Shown here: positions 31,640 to 42,627 of the stretch, piece by piece | Numbering within the stretch: the first letter of the stretch is position 1 | Layout of the letters: every line of letters starts with the position of its first letter | From: Prionace glauca | Taxonomy: Eukaryota > Chordata > Chondrichthyes > Carcharhiniformes > Carcharhinidae | DNA length: 64,000 nt | Direction of reading: 5' to 3' | NCBI GenBank assembly: GCA_037974335.1 | Contig: CM075760.1 | Location: 53,837,890 to 53,901,889, forward strand | Program-made: the position numbers and the translations under genes | Notes under the pieces: generated by a model | Told to the model about the DNA's origin: nothing | The model's input: the letters and a program-made list of their open reading frames with translations, nothing else | Database searches by the model: none

Positions 31640-31960
31640 GGTGCAGGTGTCCTTGCCTCTCTTTGGGTGGACAATCAGTTGAAGCTTCGTCCACACACAC
31701 AACACGTGTACAGTCTCTCCCCGCTGTGAATGGTGTGATATTTATTCAGGCTGTGTAACTGGTTAAAGCTCTTCAGTCAGTGCTCTGGAACACCCTCACT
31801 TGAATTTGGCAGTGTGTTGATGCTTTTCCAATCACACTGATGTTTGAAATCTTTTCAAATCTCCTTCCAGATTCAATGGCCGATGATATTCAGTTCCCGA
31901 GGAATATGACTCCGCCAGATCTAGACCTCATGTTTGAGATTTCACCCTGTGATTCCTGTA
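31640..31960 (-). other. Relic fingers and 5' UTR part of the terminal exon
   Basis: On the minus strand a splice acceptor-like ttgttttacag lies near 31965. Finger-like text then follows ([20 protein letters not shown], then CCVCGRSFN) and a TGA, 35 bases before the ATG at 31639. The paralogues have the same arrangement, with the TGA at the same place. Confidence 0.7.
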
Positions 31961-32405
31961 AAACAAGTTGACACAAGTCATCAGAGTCAGTACAGGATAG
32001 AGACCCAGAACAGACAATTCTACTTTCTATGGAACATTCTTTCCTCCTTTATTCCTCAAAAGCTGTAAATCTCCCTCACACTCTCCCTCCATTCTCACTC
32101 TGCTGTATCTAATATTCACCCTCCCAATTCTCCTGAAGGTGCTGATTCACAGATCCATGCTCAATCAGCCTCACTGCTTCCTGTCCTGGAGACACACAGC
32201 TGAAAATCTCCATGCAGGCTACCAGACAGATCTATGCGCATATGACTGGACTAAAAATGTGTGGACTTTGCACACTGGATTCAGTTCCTTTCCCTTCAGT
32301 TGCTGCAAGTCCCCAATTTCCCCCAGAATGAGAAAAGGAAAGGGGGAAACATTGATTTCCTCCCAGATGTTGCACAGAGGAGGAAGTTTTAGTCTTCATT
32401 GGATG

Positions 32406-33490
32406 ACTTCTGCATTACCACTTTCTCCCTCAAAGACATTGACATCCTTTGTTCCCTCAGCTTGACACATTTATTTGTCTGGCTAAAAGGATGGTCTCTT
32501 TCCTAATGTTCACAATTAAAGGGCTGGTTTCCCTCGGAGATGGCTGACATTTAAGAGAATAATAAATTATTAGAGGATAATATGCCGAGTGTTGTTATAT
32601 TGTGGATCTGATATACTATTTATGGTTCTGTAACAAAGTACAATTATTATTTCTTGTCTTGTAATGAGGCATTGTAGCATTATATATTGAGGCATTATAT
32701 ATTTCCACTCATCGAGTCATTACAGCACAGAAGGAATCCATTCAGTAACTCAAGTCCATGCTGACTTCTGTTGAACAATCCAGTCAGTCCCATTCCCCTT
32801 CTATATTTCCTTTCCCCTGCAAGTTTATTTCCTTCATGTGCCCATCTCATTTCTGAAATATATTAAAAGGGACAATATACTAATATAGGACAGAAATGTG
32901 TCTGATATTGTTATATGGTAGAGATTAGATATATTATTTATGGATCTCTAATAAAATGCACTTATCTGGTTGTGTAACATTGGACTGTAGTTACATTATA
33001 TATTTGGACAAATCTCTTCCCTCAGAGAATTGTTAGTATCTGGCTTCCTCTTCCATGGGGACCAGTGGAGGAATTGAATATCTTCAAAGATGAGTTAGAC
33101 AGTTTTTGAATGACAAGGGAGTCAAGACTTATTGGAACAGGCTGGAAAATGGAGAGAAAGCTCAGATGAGGAAGGATTTCTTCACTCAAGGATGTGGTGA
33201 AGTTTTAGATCCCTTTTTCGCAAATTACATCTCTTTTTCGCAAATCTTTCCATGGCATTATTGTTTCCTATTTCCAGTCACACAAGTGTTTGGATCTTTT
33301 TCTACAGACATATTTACATTCAGATTCTGATGAATGGAGTGGACTCTGTCAGGTTTTGATCTGGTTTGAGTTTCCCTTCAAATTTTGTCTTAAAATTTTC
33401 TGTCAAAAAGATCATCACCGTCAGTCAAGAATAGAAATTAAGCGAGAAACGTTTTTCTTGGGTTGAATTTTCTGTGCGTAAATCCTCCCT
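32406..33490. other. Intergenic DNA; partly a direct repeat of 44.33-44.70 kb
   Basis: The stretch 32410-32800 (tttgttccctcagcttgacacatttatttgtctgg ... tttatggttctgtaa) matches 44340-44700 in the same orientation, where it lies in the intron-like region after the second CpG island. The stretch 32980-33210 contains a CR1-like scrap. No gene was recognised. Confidence 0.6.
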
Positions 33491-33496
33491 TATTTA

Positions 33497-34245
33497 AAGG
33501 GCGAAAAGCTGCAGCATACTACGGTGCAGAGGGACCTGGGGGTCCTTGTGCACAAATCGCAAAAACCCACTCTGCAGGTGCAGCAGGTGATCAAGAAGGT
33601 GAATGGGATGCTGGCCTTTATAGCAAAGGGGGTAGAATATAAAAGCAGGGAGGTCTTGCTGCAACTGTACAGGGCACTGGTGAGGCTGCAGCTGGAGTAC
33701 TGTGTGCAGTTTTGGTCGCCGCACTTGCGCAAGGATATTTTGGCCTTGGAGGGAGTGCAGAGGAGGTTCACTGGGCTGATACCGGAGATCATTCGGTTGG
33801 ACTATGAAGAGAGACTAAATAGACTGGGTCTGTACTCGTTGGAGTTTAGAAGGATGAGGGGGGATCTTATAGAGACGTATAAGATAATGAAGGGGATGGA
33901 TAGGGTAGAGATAGAGAGATTCTTCCCGCTTAGAAAGAATAGCAGGACTAGAGGGCACAGCCTCAAGATAAGGGGGAGGGACACAGTTTAGAACAGAGTT
34001 GAGGAGGAACTTCTTCACTCAAAGGGTGGTGAATCTCTGCCCGTTGAAGTGGTGGAGGCTACCTCGCTAAATATATTTAAGTCACAGGTAGATAAGATTT
34101 TGACAGGCAAGGGAATTAAGGGTTATGGGGCGAGAGCGGGAAAGTGGAACTGATCCACTTCAGATCAGCCATGATCTTATTGAATGGCGGGGCAGGCTCG
34201 AAGGGCTAGGTGGCCTACTCCTGTTCCTATTTCTTACGTTCTTTT
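33497..34245 (+). mobile_element. CR1-type LINE, 5'-truncated
   Basis: Starts inside the protein at GEKLQHTTVQRDLGVLVH and runs through RALVRLQLEYCVQFWSPHLR and the EFRRMRGDLIETYKIMKG block to a ttcttacgttctttt tail. The frame breaks near 33975. It is diverged from the copies at 24.0 and 44.8 kb. Confidence 0.88.
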
Positions 34246-34432
34246 GTACGTTCTCCTTGCATCTGCGTGGGCTTCCACTGGATGCTCTCGTTCCCTCCCA
34301 CATTCGGAAAGATGTGCTTGTTCGGTGCATTGGCCTGAACAGGTGTCAGAGTGTGGCGACTAGGAGAATTTCACAGTAACTTCATTGCAGTGTTAACATA
34401 AGCCTTGCTTGTGATTAATAGATAAGCATTAA
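34246..34432 (+). mobile_element. SINE with a cacagtaacttcattgcag-type 3' end
   Basis: The body matches the HE1-like families (tctgcgtgggcttccactgg) but the 3' end is ttcacagtaacttcattgca followed by a tgttaacataagcc/tgtgattaata tail. The same tail is seen on the minus strand at 36372-36450 and 62105-62175. Confidence 0.65.
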
Positions 34433-34629
34433 AATTTAAAATAGTTAGAATAGCTAAAATAGATAGTGAATAGGAAGAAGGATTTGCTTCCTTTCCTTGT
34501 TATGTTGCCACTTTGCCTGATCAATTAAACATCTGGCTCTGTGTAAACTAGAGTCAGATTACCCGGGTCAGAGGGTTGATGCAGTTTGATGGACAAGTTG
34601 TCTCCATTCTGAACAATGGGGAACAAGCC

Positions 34630-35190
34630 CCTCCCACTCATTGACACCATTGCCCCATACAAAGATGGCGGCAACGTATGAGCCCCGCTGCTTATTGCCC
34701 CCAATAAAGATGGCGGCCGTTAACCCAAGCCGAACACTGGACTTTGCAGCCTCGCTCGGCGCGAAACATAAAGTCCTTTTTTGGAGGTTGGGCCTGAACA
34801 ACATGTCACAAAAACTCTTCACCCACCAGATCCACCGTCCCCGCGTTCCGCAATTTTCCTTGTACCATTTGTGGATTCGAATAAAAACCCTCTGTCTGTC
34901 GCCCTGACCTGCGTCACTGACTGTCTTCAGGTCCGCCCCTCGCTCACTCCGATTGGTTGGAGGACCAGCCGCTCACGCTCGGTCCTCCAGCCCGCCCCCT
35001 TTCCCTATTGGTCTAGAGCTGCCGTCAATCAGTCCCCGGGCATGGTGACGTTGAGCATGCGCAGTGCGGCTTATGTCCAGGGACAGAAGCTTGTTTGTCT
35101 CCTCTTCAGCGGGAAGGAGACGGATGGGTGGAGGCAGCGTTAGGGGCAGTGGGTGGGAGGGGAGGCTCCACACCCCCAGTAAGAAACTAG
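34630..35190. promoter_or_regulatory. CpG island 1, between a divergent zinc-finger pair
   Basis: GC- and CpG-rich block in otherwise AT-leaning DNA. It contains two YY1-type sites AAGATGGCGGC at 34662-34672 and 34707-34717, and ccgcccc/ggcggg-type boxes. It lies between the minus-strand gene ending upstream (30.4-31.6 kb) and the plus-strand gene at 36819. A donor-like cca/gtaagaaac lies near 35180 on the plus strand. Confidence 0.7.
34662..34717 (+). promoter_or_regulatory. Two YY1-type sites 45 bp apart
   Basis: AAGATGGCGGC occurs twice (34662-34672 and 34707-34717). This is the consensus form of the YY1 site often found at vertebrate CpG-island start sites. Here it suggests plus-strand transcription towards the gene at 36819. 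Confidence 0.65.
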
Positions 35191-35904
35191 TGGCACCGCC
35201 TCAATACCCAACACAACGGCAGCTGCAGCGCTTTCTCCTGGTGTCAGCCCCAGTGGACAAATGTGGCTTCAGGAAGGAAATGCAGCAATGGGTTTGTTCC
35301 TAAAAAATCATCTTTAACTCACTTCACTGACCCTGGAGCAGGAGGAGAGAATGGGGGAAATTTCTATCCTGGACTGATAGTGATGGATTTTGGAAATTCC
35401 TTTTACAAGGAGTTAGAAGGAGAGGATTTACACTCAGAAAACTGAAATCTAGCAAGACATCAAGATCTGAGAGAGTCACTTGATTAATCAGAACCTGGAT
35501 ATTATGGACCCTTGAGTGGAACCATTCAGCTCTGGGTCATTCTTACTCTCCATTATAATCCAGAGGACCAGGATAATGTTCTGGGGACCATACCAGGGCA
35601 GCTGGTAGAATTTAAATTCTCTTAATAATTTGGAATTCAATGCTAATCATAGTATTGGTAACTGTGAAGCCATCATGATGTGTTGAGGGAAGGGGAACGT
35701 GCGTGGAATTGGAATTTGCAGCTTTGGGAAACAAGAGAGAAATAAGTATTCCCCAGGAACTATAATTGTCTGTTCTGAATTTGTGTTGTGGGCTGACCTG
35801 TAGGAACTGGATTTATAGGGTTACAAATAGAGGACTAACAGATAGGAAACTCAAATCAAGCATCACGTCAAAATCTGACAGTGACTCAATTCATCAGGAC
35901 CTGA

Positions 35905-36380
35905 ATACCATCGGTTTCCGAATGTGGGAGAAGAAATGTTTGTGTGTTCTGTCTGTGGGAAAAAAATCAAACAGCAGTGTGACTGGAAAAACATCAAGAC
36001 ACACACACACACACACACAGCGCAGGGACAGTGGGAAAGAATTCAATTACTCATTGTGTGGAAATTCATCGATACACACACTGGGGAAAGACTGTTCACT
36101 TGCACCATATGTGGGATGGGATTTTCTCATTTATCCAATCTGTAGATACCAGCGTAGTCACACTGATGTGAGATCTTTAAATTTTATAACTATGAGAACA
36201 GCTTTGAAAGGAACGATATTCTGCAGGAACACCAGCGCATTCATGCTGGAGTGAAGCCATTCACTTGCCCTATGTGTGGGAAGAGATTCATTCGTTAACC
36301 AGTGAGTTCTTATTGCTGAGAGACCATTCACATGCCCTGTATGTGGGAAAGGATGCACTCAGTCATTTCATGTTTAAAGT
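35905..36380 (+). pseudogene. Relic zinc-finger array
   Basis: Readable pieces are FVCSVCGKKIKQQCDWKN, then [20 protein letters not shown], then [16 protein letters not shown]-like and RPFTCPVCGKGCTQSF-like text in shifting frames. An (AC)n run at 36001-36018 lies within it. It is the decayed remains of finger exons upstream of the intact gene at 36819. Confidence 0.65.
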
Positions 36381-36450
36381 TTATCTATTAGTCACAAGTA
36401 AGGCTTACATTACCATTGCAATGGAATTACTGTGAAATCTGAGACACCAG
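36372..36450 (-). mobile_element. SINE 3' end fragment
   Basis: Reverse complement of the cacagtaattccattgcaatgg-type tail followed by taagccttacttgtgac, related to the copy ending at 34432. Confidence 0.5.
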
Positions 36451-36539
36451 TTAGATTGCGGATGACTGCAGATATTTTACTGGGGATTAAAAGGAAAGGA
36501 TTTGCAGATAGGAAATTATCTGCTGGTTTCATAGTCACT

Positions 36540-36818
36540 TAATTCATCAGGACTTGAATTTGAATGTGGAAGAAGAAATGTTTGCTGTGTCTGTTGGAAA
36601 AGATTTTGAACATCAATATGACTGGAAAAATAACAAGACACACACACATCTGAGTGAGAGTGTTCCAGTGAATTGACTGTGGAAAGAGTTTTAACCAGTT
36701 ACACAGCCTGAAAAAACATCACATCATTTACAACAAGGAGAAACCACACACATGTTCTATGTGTGGATGAGGCTTTATCTGATCATCCAACCTGGAGAGA
36801 CACAAGGACACCAGCATC
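36540..36818 (+). other. Relic fingers and 5' UTR part of the terminal exon
   Basis: Finger-like text (CGKSFNQLHSLKKHHIIYN, then [28 protein letters not shown]) leads in frame into the ATG at 36819. The second TGA is at the same place as in the paralogues. Confidence 0.7.
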
Positions 36819-37745
36819 ATGGAGAAACCATTGAAATGTGGGGACTGTGGAAAGGGATTCAGTTACCCTTCTGAACTGGAAACTCATCAACGCAGTCACA
36901 CTGGGGAGAGGCCGTTCACTTGTTCTGAATGTGGGAAGGGATTCACTCGACTAACCCACCTCACTGCGCACCAACTTGTTCACACTGACATGAGACCTTT
37001 TAAATGCTCTGACTGTGAGAAGAGTTTTAAAACCAAATACAATCTTTTGACACACCATCGAGTTCACACTGGGGAGAGATGGTTCAGTTGTTCTGAGTGC
37101 GGGAAGGGATTCACTCAGTTATCCAGCCTGCAGACACACCGGCGAATTCACACTGGAGAGAAACCATTCATGTGCACTGAGTGTGAGAAGAGATTCACTC
37201 AGTTATCCCACCTTCTGACACACCGGCGAGTTCACACTGGAGAGAAACCATTCACCTGCCCTGAATGTGGGAGGGCATTCACTCAGTTATGCAAAATGTT
37301 GGATCACCAACGAGTTCACACTGGGGAGAGACCATTCACCTGCTCTGTGTGTGGGAAGGGATTCACTCAGTCATCCACCTTGCTGAGACACAAGCGTATT
37401 CACATTGCAGTGAGACCGTTCATCTGCTCCGAGTGTGGGAAGGGATTCACTCAGTCTGCCCAACTCACTTCACACCAACATGTTCACTCTGACGTGAGAC
37501 CTTTTAAATGTTCAGACTGCAAGAAGAGCTTCAACGGCAAAATGGATCTACTGATTCACCAGCGAGTTCACACTGGAGAGAGACCGTTTACTTGCTCTGT
37601 GTGTGGGAAGCGATTCACTCAGCATTCCCTCTGTCTGAAACACCAGCGCATTCACACCAGGGAGACATTATTCATCTGCTCAGTGTGTGGGAAAGGATTC
37701 ACTTGTGCTTTCACCCTGCAGAAACACCAGCGAGTTCACAAATGA
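36819..37745 (+). CDS. C2H2 zinc-finger protein, 11 fingers, intact
   Basis: 308 residues, [14 protein letters not shown] to QKHQRVHK then stop. There are eleven C2H2 fingers with both cysteines and both histidines in all; most linkers are HTGE(R/K)PF. Fingers 3, 8 and 9 use unusual linkers (TDMRPFKC, IAVRPFIC, SDVRPFKC), and fingers 3 and 9 share the FKCSDC(E/K)KSF form, suggesting an old internal duplication of a finger block. There is no effector domain. It is probably a nuclear DNA-binding protein. The stop directly after the last histidine and lysine is the normal end for this group, and this is the only paralogue in the window with no visible damage. The likely promoter is the CpG island at 34.6-35.2 kb. 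Confidence 0.93.
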   Translation: MEKPLKCGDCGKGFSYPSELETHQRSHTGERPFTCSECGKGFTRLTHLTAHQLVHTDMRPFKCSDCEKSFKTKYNLLTHHRVHTGERWFSCSECGKGFTQLSSLQTHRRIHTGEKPFMCTECEKRFTQLSHLLTHRRVHTGEKPFTCPECGRAFTQLCKMLDHQRVHTGERPFTCSVCGKGFTQSSTLLRHKRIHIAVRPFICSECGKGFTQSAQLTSHQHVHSDVRPFKCSDCKKSFNGKMDLLIHQRVHTGERPFTCSVCGKRFTQHSLCLKHQRIHTRETLFICSVCGKGFTCAFTLQKHQRVHK

Positions 37746-38426
37746 TTACAGGAGTTGGTTTCTGCTGCTATGCTGCTGTTAATCACAGGACTGAACCATG
37801 TTCATTCTGACAGAGTTTGTTTCAGTTGATGCAATTAGATGGGAGTTCAGGTGTTTCTCGTGTGTCGGTGCAAACTTGATGGGCTGAAGGGCCTCTTCTG
37901 CATTGTATGATTCTATGAATGTATTGGAGAAGAGGTAATGCTATTTAAAAAGTTAACGGTCTTTTTCAAGGACCATCTTGTTCTTATAAATTGAGCTCTA
38001 TTCGTGGAGATACTGGGTGTCCCTGGGGCAGGATTTTGGGAAGTTACTGCTAGTCCAGGAATCTCAAGAACGTTCACATTTTTACCTGGGGTGATTCCCC
38101 AATTGAGGTGGTGAAACTTCCTCATGTATTTCACAGGTAAATCGGTTTCTTTTAAATAAACATTGATATTATTTACCATTTTAGAGTCCTGTTTTGCCTG
38201 ATGGTTAATTCTCTTTTGAACTGAAATGATTTAGAGTCAGTTTGGAACCAAGTATTAAGGCTCATGCCACTAAGTTAAACTGAATCTAAATTTTAATTCT
38301 CTGCCCGTTTAAGATTGACAGAGGATCTCGAGATGGCACAAGCAAGGTACACAAGAATGATATCAGAACTGAGAGTGTTTTTAAGTTAATGGAGAGATTA
38401 AACAGGTTGGGGATGTTTTTGTAGAA
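37746..38426. other. 3' flank of the intact zinc-finger gene; short SINE end, no gene
   Basis: Contains a SINE or CR1 3' scrap at 37880-37920 (gatgggctgaagggcctcttctgcattgtatgattctatgaa). Nothing else was recognised. Confidence 0.5.
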
Positions 38427-38741
38427 TCATAAAATCCCTACAATGCAGAAGGAGGCCCATTGAGTCTGCACCAACTCTCCGACAATGCATCTACCTCATG
38501 CCCTATCCCCATAACCTCATGTATTTACCCTGCTAATCCCCCTAATCTACACATTTCTGGACACTAAAGGGCAACTCACAATGGTCAATTCAACTAACCT
38601 ACACATCTTTTGACTGTGGGGGGAAATCAGAGACCTGGAGGAAACCCAGACAAGGGGCCAAATGTGCATATCCCACAGACGATCACCCAAAGCCTGGGTT
38701 CCGAATGGTGTGAGATAGCCACTGACTCACCATGCCACGCT
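38427..38741 (-). mobile_element. HE1-like SINE
   Basis: The reverse complement of tagaatcataaaatccctac through gactcaccatgccacgc covers the 3' tail, body and head. It is moderately diverged. Confidence 0.8.
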
Positions 38742-38969
38742 ATTCTCTGGAAAAGCTGAGGCTGAGTGCTGATAGAGATTATGAATGGATACAGCAGGAT
38801 TGAAGTTATCAAGTAATCACTGTCAGTACAGGATACAAAATCAGAATTGACAATTCTGATTATCATTAGCCATGTTTCTCCCGTTCAAACTATAAATCTC
38901 TGTTCCATCACACTCACGTTCCTCCCTATTAATTGTTCCACTAATTCTTCCTTTTGTCCTCCAGCTTTC

Positions 38970-39186
38970 TTTCTTAATTCCCTGCCGCAATTAGACTTTT
39001 GAATGGACCTACCATATATTAAATTGATCTTTCTCAACACCCAATCTATGACTGTAATATTACATTCTGCACCTTCTTTCCTTCTCCCCATATACTCTAT
39101 GAACAATACGTTTTGTCTTTATAGTGTGCAAGAAACAATACTTTTCACTATATCCCAATACATGTGACAATAATAAATCAAATCAA
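38970..39186 (+). mobile_element. L2-type LINE 3' end
   Basis: Ends cccaatacatgtgacaataataaatcaaatcaa, the standard L2 3' end seen also at 62.58 kb. The upstream part encodes a scrap of the C-terminus (gccgcaattagacttttgaatgg). Confidence 0.75.
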
Positions 39187-39402
39187 CTCTTCTCCACTTG
39201 ATGTGCTAACTCTTGGCTTCAATTTCAGACTACCTCTTGTCCTTCCTAGTATCTCACACCAAAATTTCAATCTTTATGTCTGAAGAGGAATTGAATTGCT
39301 AACGGGACATCAATATATAAACTAGTGACAACCACATGTGCTTTGTTTCTGGGTGCAGTCACTCCCACCTCCACCTTTCATCCCAGTCCCAGGAGTTTGG
39401 AG

Positions 39403-39795
39403 ATTGGGCTGAGTGTGGGAAGGGATTCATACGGTCATCTCATCTGCTGACACACCAGCGAGTTCACACTGGGGAAAGGCCATTCACTTGCTCTATATGT
39501 GGGAAGGGATTCACTCAGTCATCCAACCTGCTGACACACCAGCGAGTTCACAGCAAGGAGAGGCCACTCATCTGCTTCAAGAGAAGGATTCATTGAGTCG
39601 TCCAGTCTGCTAAAACACTAATGTGGTCACACCTTTGGTGTGTTTTGTGTATGAGAAGAGATTCACTGATACATCCAAACTGCTGAGACACCAGCAAGTC
39701 CACATTGAGGAGAGACTATTCCCCTGCTCTGAGTTTAGGGAAAGTCATCAGTCATCCAACTTGCTGACACACCGAGTTCACACCAATTAGAGACT
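39403..39795 (+). pseudogene. Zinc-finger gene fragment
   Basis: Two good fingers ([19 protein letters not shown] and [20 protein letters not shown]) then a shift after [10 protein letters not shown], and weak finger text to about 39790 ([16 protein letters not shown], then FPCSEFRE). No start region or promoter was seen. It is probably the tail of a deleted paralogue. Confidence 0.8.
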
Positions 39796-39811
39796 TTTTC
39801 TTTGTAATCAC

Positions 39812-40078
39812 AGAATTCCAACAGTGCAGAAGATCACTCGGCCCATTGAGTCTGCACCGACCACAATCCCAACCAGGCCCCACTCCAGTAAACTTACACA
39901 TTTACCCTACTAATCCCCCTGACGCTAAGGGGCAATTTAGCATGGCCAGACAACCGAACCTGCATATCTTTAGAAGCTGGGATGAAACCGCAGCATCCGG
40001 AGGAAACCCGCACAGACATGAGGAGAACAGACAGTCACCTGAGACTAGAATTGAACCCCGATTCCTGCCCTGACTGTG
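39812..40078 (-). mobile_element. HE1-like SINE
   Basis: The minus-strand copy runs from a gaattccaacagtgcagaag 3' end to the head region ctgagactagaattgaaccc. Confidence 0.75.
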
Positions 40079-40084
40079 TGTTAA

Positions 40085-40690
40085 TTAATCAATTGAGTTT
40101 AAGAATGTACAGACAGAGGGCTTTGATCGAATAATTATATGAGTGTTTATGAAGAAAGTATGTATAAAGAGTTGGGAGTTAAATGTATTCCAAGTAAAGA
40201 TTGGCTCCAGTTTCTTCCTTCACCATAAGGCTGTCAGGATTATAACCTGGTAACAGAAAATGTTTGACCGATTGGTGAAGTTTGGAAACCGAAGAAATGT
40301 ATATTTCAGACAGAAGTTTACAATCCCGGCAGCTTTTGTGAGAAATGAAAGTGAATGTGAATTGTCAGGGTCTGATTACCCGCCGATGTTCTCAGAGTCT
40401 GAATCATACAATCAGTGGAAGAATGGAGATGTGGACATGGGTTACATCCCTAACAAAGAGGAAACAAGGTCTGGCCTTGGCATTGTCACTTCCTAACGAA
40501 AGGAAACTTGGCAGCAAAACATTTTCAGAGCTGGAAATTGACCAGTAGTATAGTGATCAAGATTTGGACCTTTTATTTGGTTTCATTGATGAGATTTACA
40601 AGAAAGATGATCTGATGGGTGCCTATGGAGCATAGTCTGACTTTGTCAAGTTTTGAAATGAGAGTGTAAGTATATTTAACAGATCTGGAT
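40085..40690 (+). mobile_element. Fossil LTR-retrotransposon fragment (LTR end plus gag-like start)
   Basis: An LTR-like end (ttccttcaccataaggctgt followed by attataacctggtaacag) is followed by a short gag-like coding region. A related LTR-like end lies near 48300-48360. The family was not determined. The copy is broken and incomplete, probably old. Confidence 0.5.
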
Positions 40691-40784
40691 ATCACAGAAA
40701 GGACAGGATTGGAAACGTACTAATAGGTGAATGAATCTGAGGAATGAGGGGGGAACAATTACCATGAAATTCCCCTGGTAATCA

Positions 40785-40955
40785 CAGTCCGGTGCTTGTT
40801 TGGGTCAATGCACGTCTATCAGAATGTGGGAGAAAAGCAGAGCACCCAGAGGAAACCCGCACAGACATGGGGAGAATATGCAAACTCCACAGAAACAGTG
40901 ACCCAAGCCAGTAATCCCAGTGATTAACAAAGAATTGCGCCACAAGATTCCACAT
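40785..40955 (-). mobile_element. HE1-like SINE, partial
   Basis: The minus-strand body with gcacccagaggaaacccgc and gagaatatgcaaactccac, plus a degraded head. Confidence 0.65.
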
Positions 40956-41160
40956 TTTTAAACGAGAACAACATTTATAAAGCAAAATAATATTAAAAAC
41001 CCGGACTATGGACATAGCATAAGTCTTTCAATTTTAGTCATTATCATGAGAAAGACCAATCCAGCAGAGAGAAACCTAACTCTCCCACTTCACCCACTGT
41101 CAGAATGAACACGGTTCAGTCCTGGGTGTGATTAACAGCAGCAGGATCCAAGTCCTATCA

Positions 41161-41918
41161 TCACTTGTGAACTCGCTGGTGATTGCGCAAGTAGATTGGC
41201 CGACTGAATCTCTTCCCACACTCAGAGCAGGTGAGTGTCCTCTCCACAGTGTGAAGGCGCTGGTGTATCTGCAGGCTGGATGAATCAATGAATGCTTTCC
41301 CACACTCACAGCAGGTGGGTGGCCACTCCCCAGTGTGAATCCGCTGGTGTGCCTTCAGGAAGGATGGTCGACTGAATCCCTTCCCACACTCGGAGCAGGT
41401 AAACGGCCTCTCTTTGGTGTGACCCGTTGGTGTATCCGAAGACTTGATGAGTCAATGAATCCCTTCCCACACTCAGTACAGGTGAACGGCTTCTTCCCAG
41501 TGTGAACGCATTGGTGTATCCGCAGGTTGGAGGAGTGAGAGAATCCCTTTCCACAATCAGAGCAGGTGAAGGGCTTCTCCCCAGTGTGAACTCGCTGGTG
41601 TGCCTGCAAGTGAGATAACTGACTGAATCCCATCTCACACTCAGAGCAAGTGAATGGCCTTTCCCCGGTGTGAATTCGCTGGTGCATCAGCAGATCAGAC
41701 GAAGTAGTGAATGTCTTCCCACACTCGGAGCAGGTGAATGGCCTCTCCTTGGTGTGAACCCACTGGTGTCTCAGCAGGTGGGATGAATGAGTGAATCCCT
41801 TCCCACACTGAGAGCAGGTGAACGGCCTCTCCCCAGTGTGACTGCGTCGATGAATTTCCAGCTGAGACGGGGATTTGAATCCCTTCCCACAGTCCCCACA
41901 TTTCCACGGTTTCTCCAT
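41161..41918 (-). pseudogene. C2H2 zinc-finger gene, about 9 fingers, one frame break
   Basis: Starts at ATG 41918 ([19 protein letters not shown]). Six fingers are in frame, the last ending HQRV. A missing base near 41422 (cgggtcacacc for the usual cgggttcacacc) then changes frame. Three further fingers, with helices [18 protein letters not shown] and SRPIYLRNH, follow in the new frame to a normal ending HQRVHK and stop at 41161. A single missing base could also be a sequencing error, in which case this is a working nine-finger gene. The region just 5' of the ATG is shorter than in the paralogues and lacks their shared TGA. Confidence 0.85.
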
Positions 41919-42224
41919 GGCGCGGGTATCCCTGTCTCCAGCCACACAAAGCATCTGTACAATCTCTTCCTGTTGTAAATGGTGATGGTCTCTCAAGCTA
42001 TGAAACTGTCACTGGAACATTCTCATTCAGGTGTTTGAGTCCTGCTGCTTTTCCAGTCACACTGATGTTCAAAACTTTCTGAAGCAGACAGAACAAAAAA
42101 ACATTTCTCCTTGTAGATTCAAGGGCTAATGATATTCACATCCTGATAATCAAGTGACTTTATCAATTCTTCACTTGATGCTTGATTTGAATTTTGTGTC
42201 TGCAAATCCTCCCCCTTTGAAGAT

Positions 42225-42245
42225 CCTGTAAAAGAGGCTTACAAA
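42225..42245 (-). promoter_or_regulatory. Splice acceptor of the terminal zinc-finger exon
   Basis: The minus strand reads cctcttttacag then gatcttc. The acceptor and the following gat are shared with the 46520, 52.55 and 55543 paralogues, supporting a two-part gene with the first exon in CpG island 2. Confidence 0.6.
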
Positions 42246-42361
42246 TTTCATCATTGTCAGTTAAGGACAGAATCTACAATTGGTAGCTGTTAATTTCTAT
42301 GAATCTTTATTTTCTATTTTGTTCCCCAAAAGCTGTAAATAACTGTCCCACGCTCTCCTGC

Positions 42362-42540
42362 ATTACCTGGAGTATTGTGTGGAGGCTTTGTCTCCTTACT
42401 AAAGGAAGGATACAATTGCAAGAAAGAGAGTGGAGCAAAGGTTCATTCGACAAATTCCTGGAAGGGTGAGAGTTTCCTATGACAAAATTGGGCCTCTATT
42501 CTCTCAGAGTTTCAACGAATAAGAGCTGATTTTGCATAAC
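42362..42540 (+). mobile_element. Old CR1-type LINE fragment
   Basis: The text ttacctggagtattgtgtgg through ctcagagtttcaacgaataag corresponds to the CR1 C-terminal region but is far more diverged than the neighbouring copy. Confidence 0.6.
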
Positions 42541-42627
42541 AATTGTAGATGTATCAATGTTGTTATGATCCCTATGAGTACAATAACCTTAAAATTAATA
42601 AATTCCCAGACAAATCCAATGGAATGG

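Larger units (their letters stand above)
27134..32405. repeat. Arm A of an inverted segmental duplication
   Basis: The reverse complement of this stretch matches 55005-59973. Shared in order are a non-coding flank, a CR1 fragment (29650-29940), the whole zinc-finger gene with its relic 5' fingers, and the upstream exon-like region to a CCAAT-type string near 32394. Arm A alone has a CR1 insertion at about 28107-29586. Confidence 0.92.

Noticed and set aside
30393-31700. Long open frames on alternate frames of the zinc-finger arrays (for example repeated MWEGIHSV or [10 protein letters not shown] text)
   Set aside because: The 84-base finger period is a multiple of three and the repeat lacks stops in other frames. 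These are by-products of the tandem structure; the C2H2 frame is the real one. The same applies at 37.3, 41.7, 47.2, 51.2 and 56.4 kb.
36730-36820. Selenocysteine or programmed read-through at the shared TGA before the ATG
   Set aside because: No SECIS-like element was seen, and two genes have a second TGA nearby. A simple relic is more likely. The observation itself is kept as a finding.
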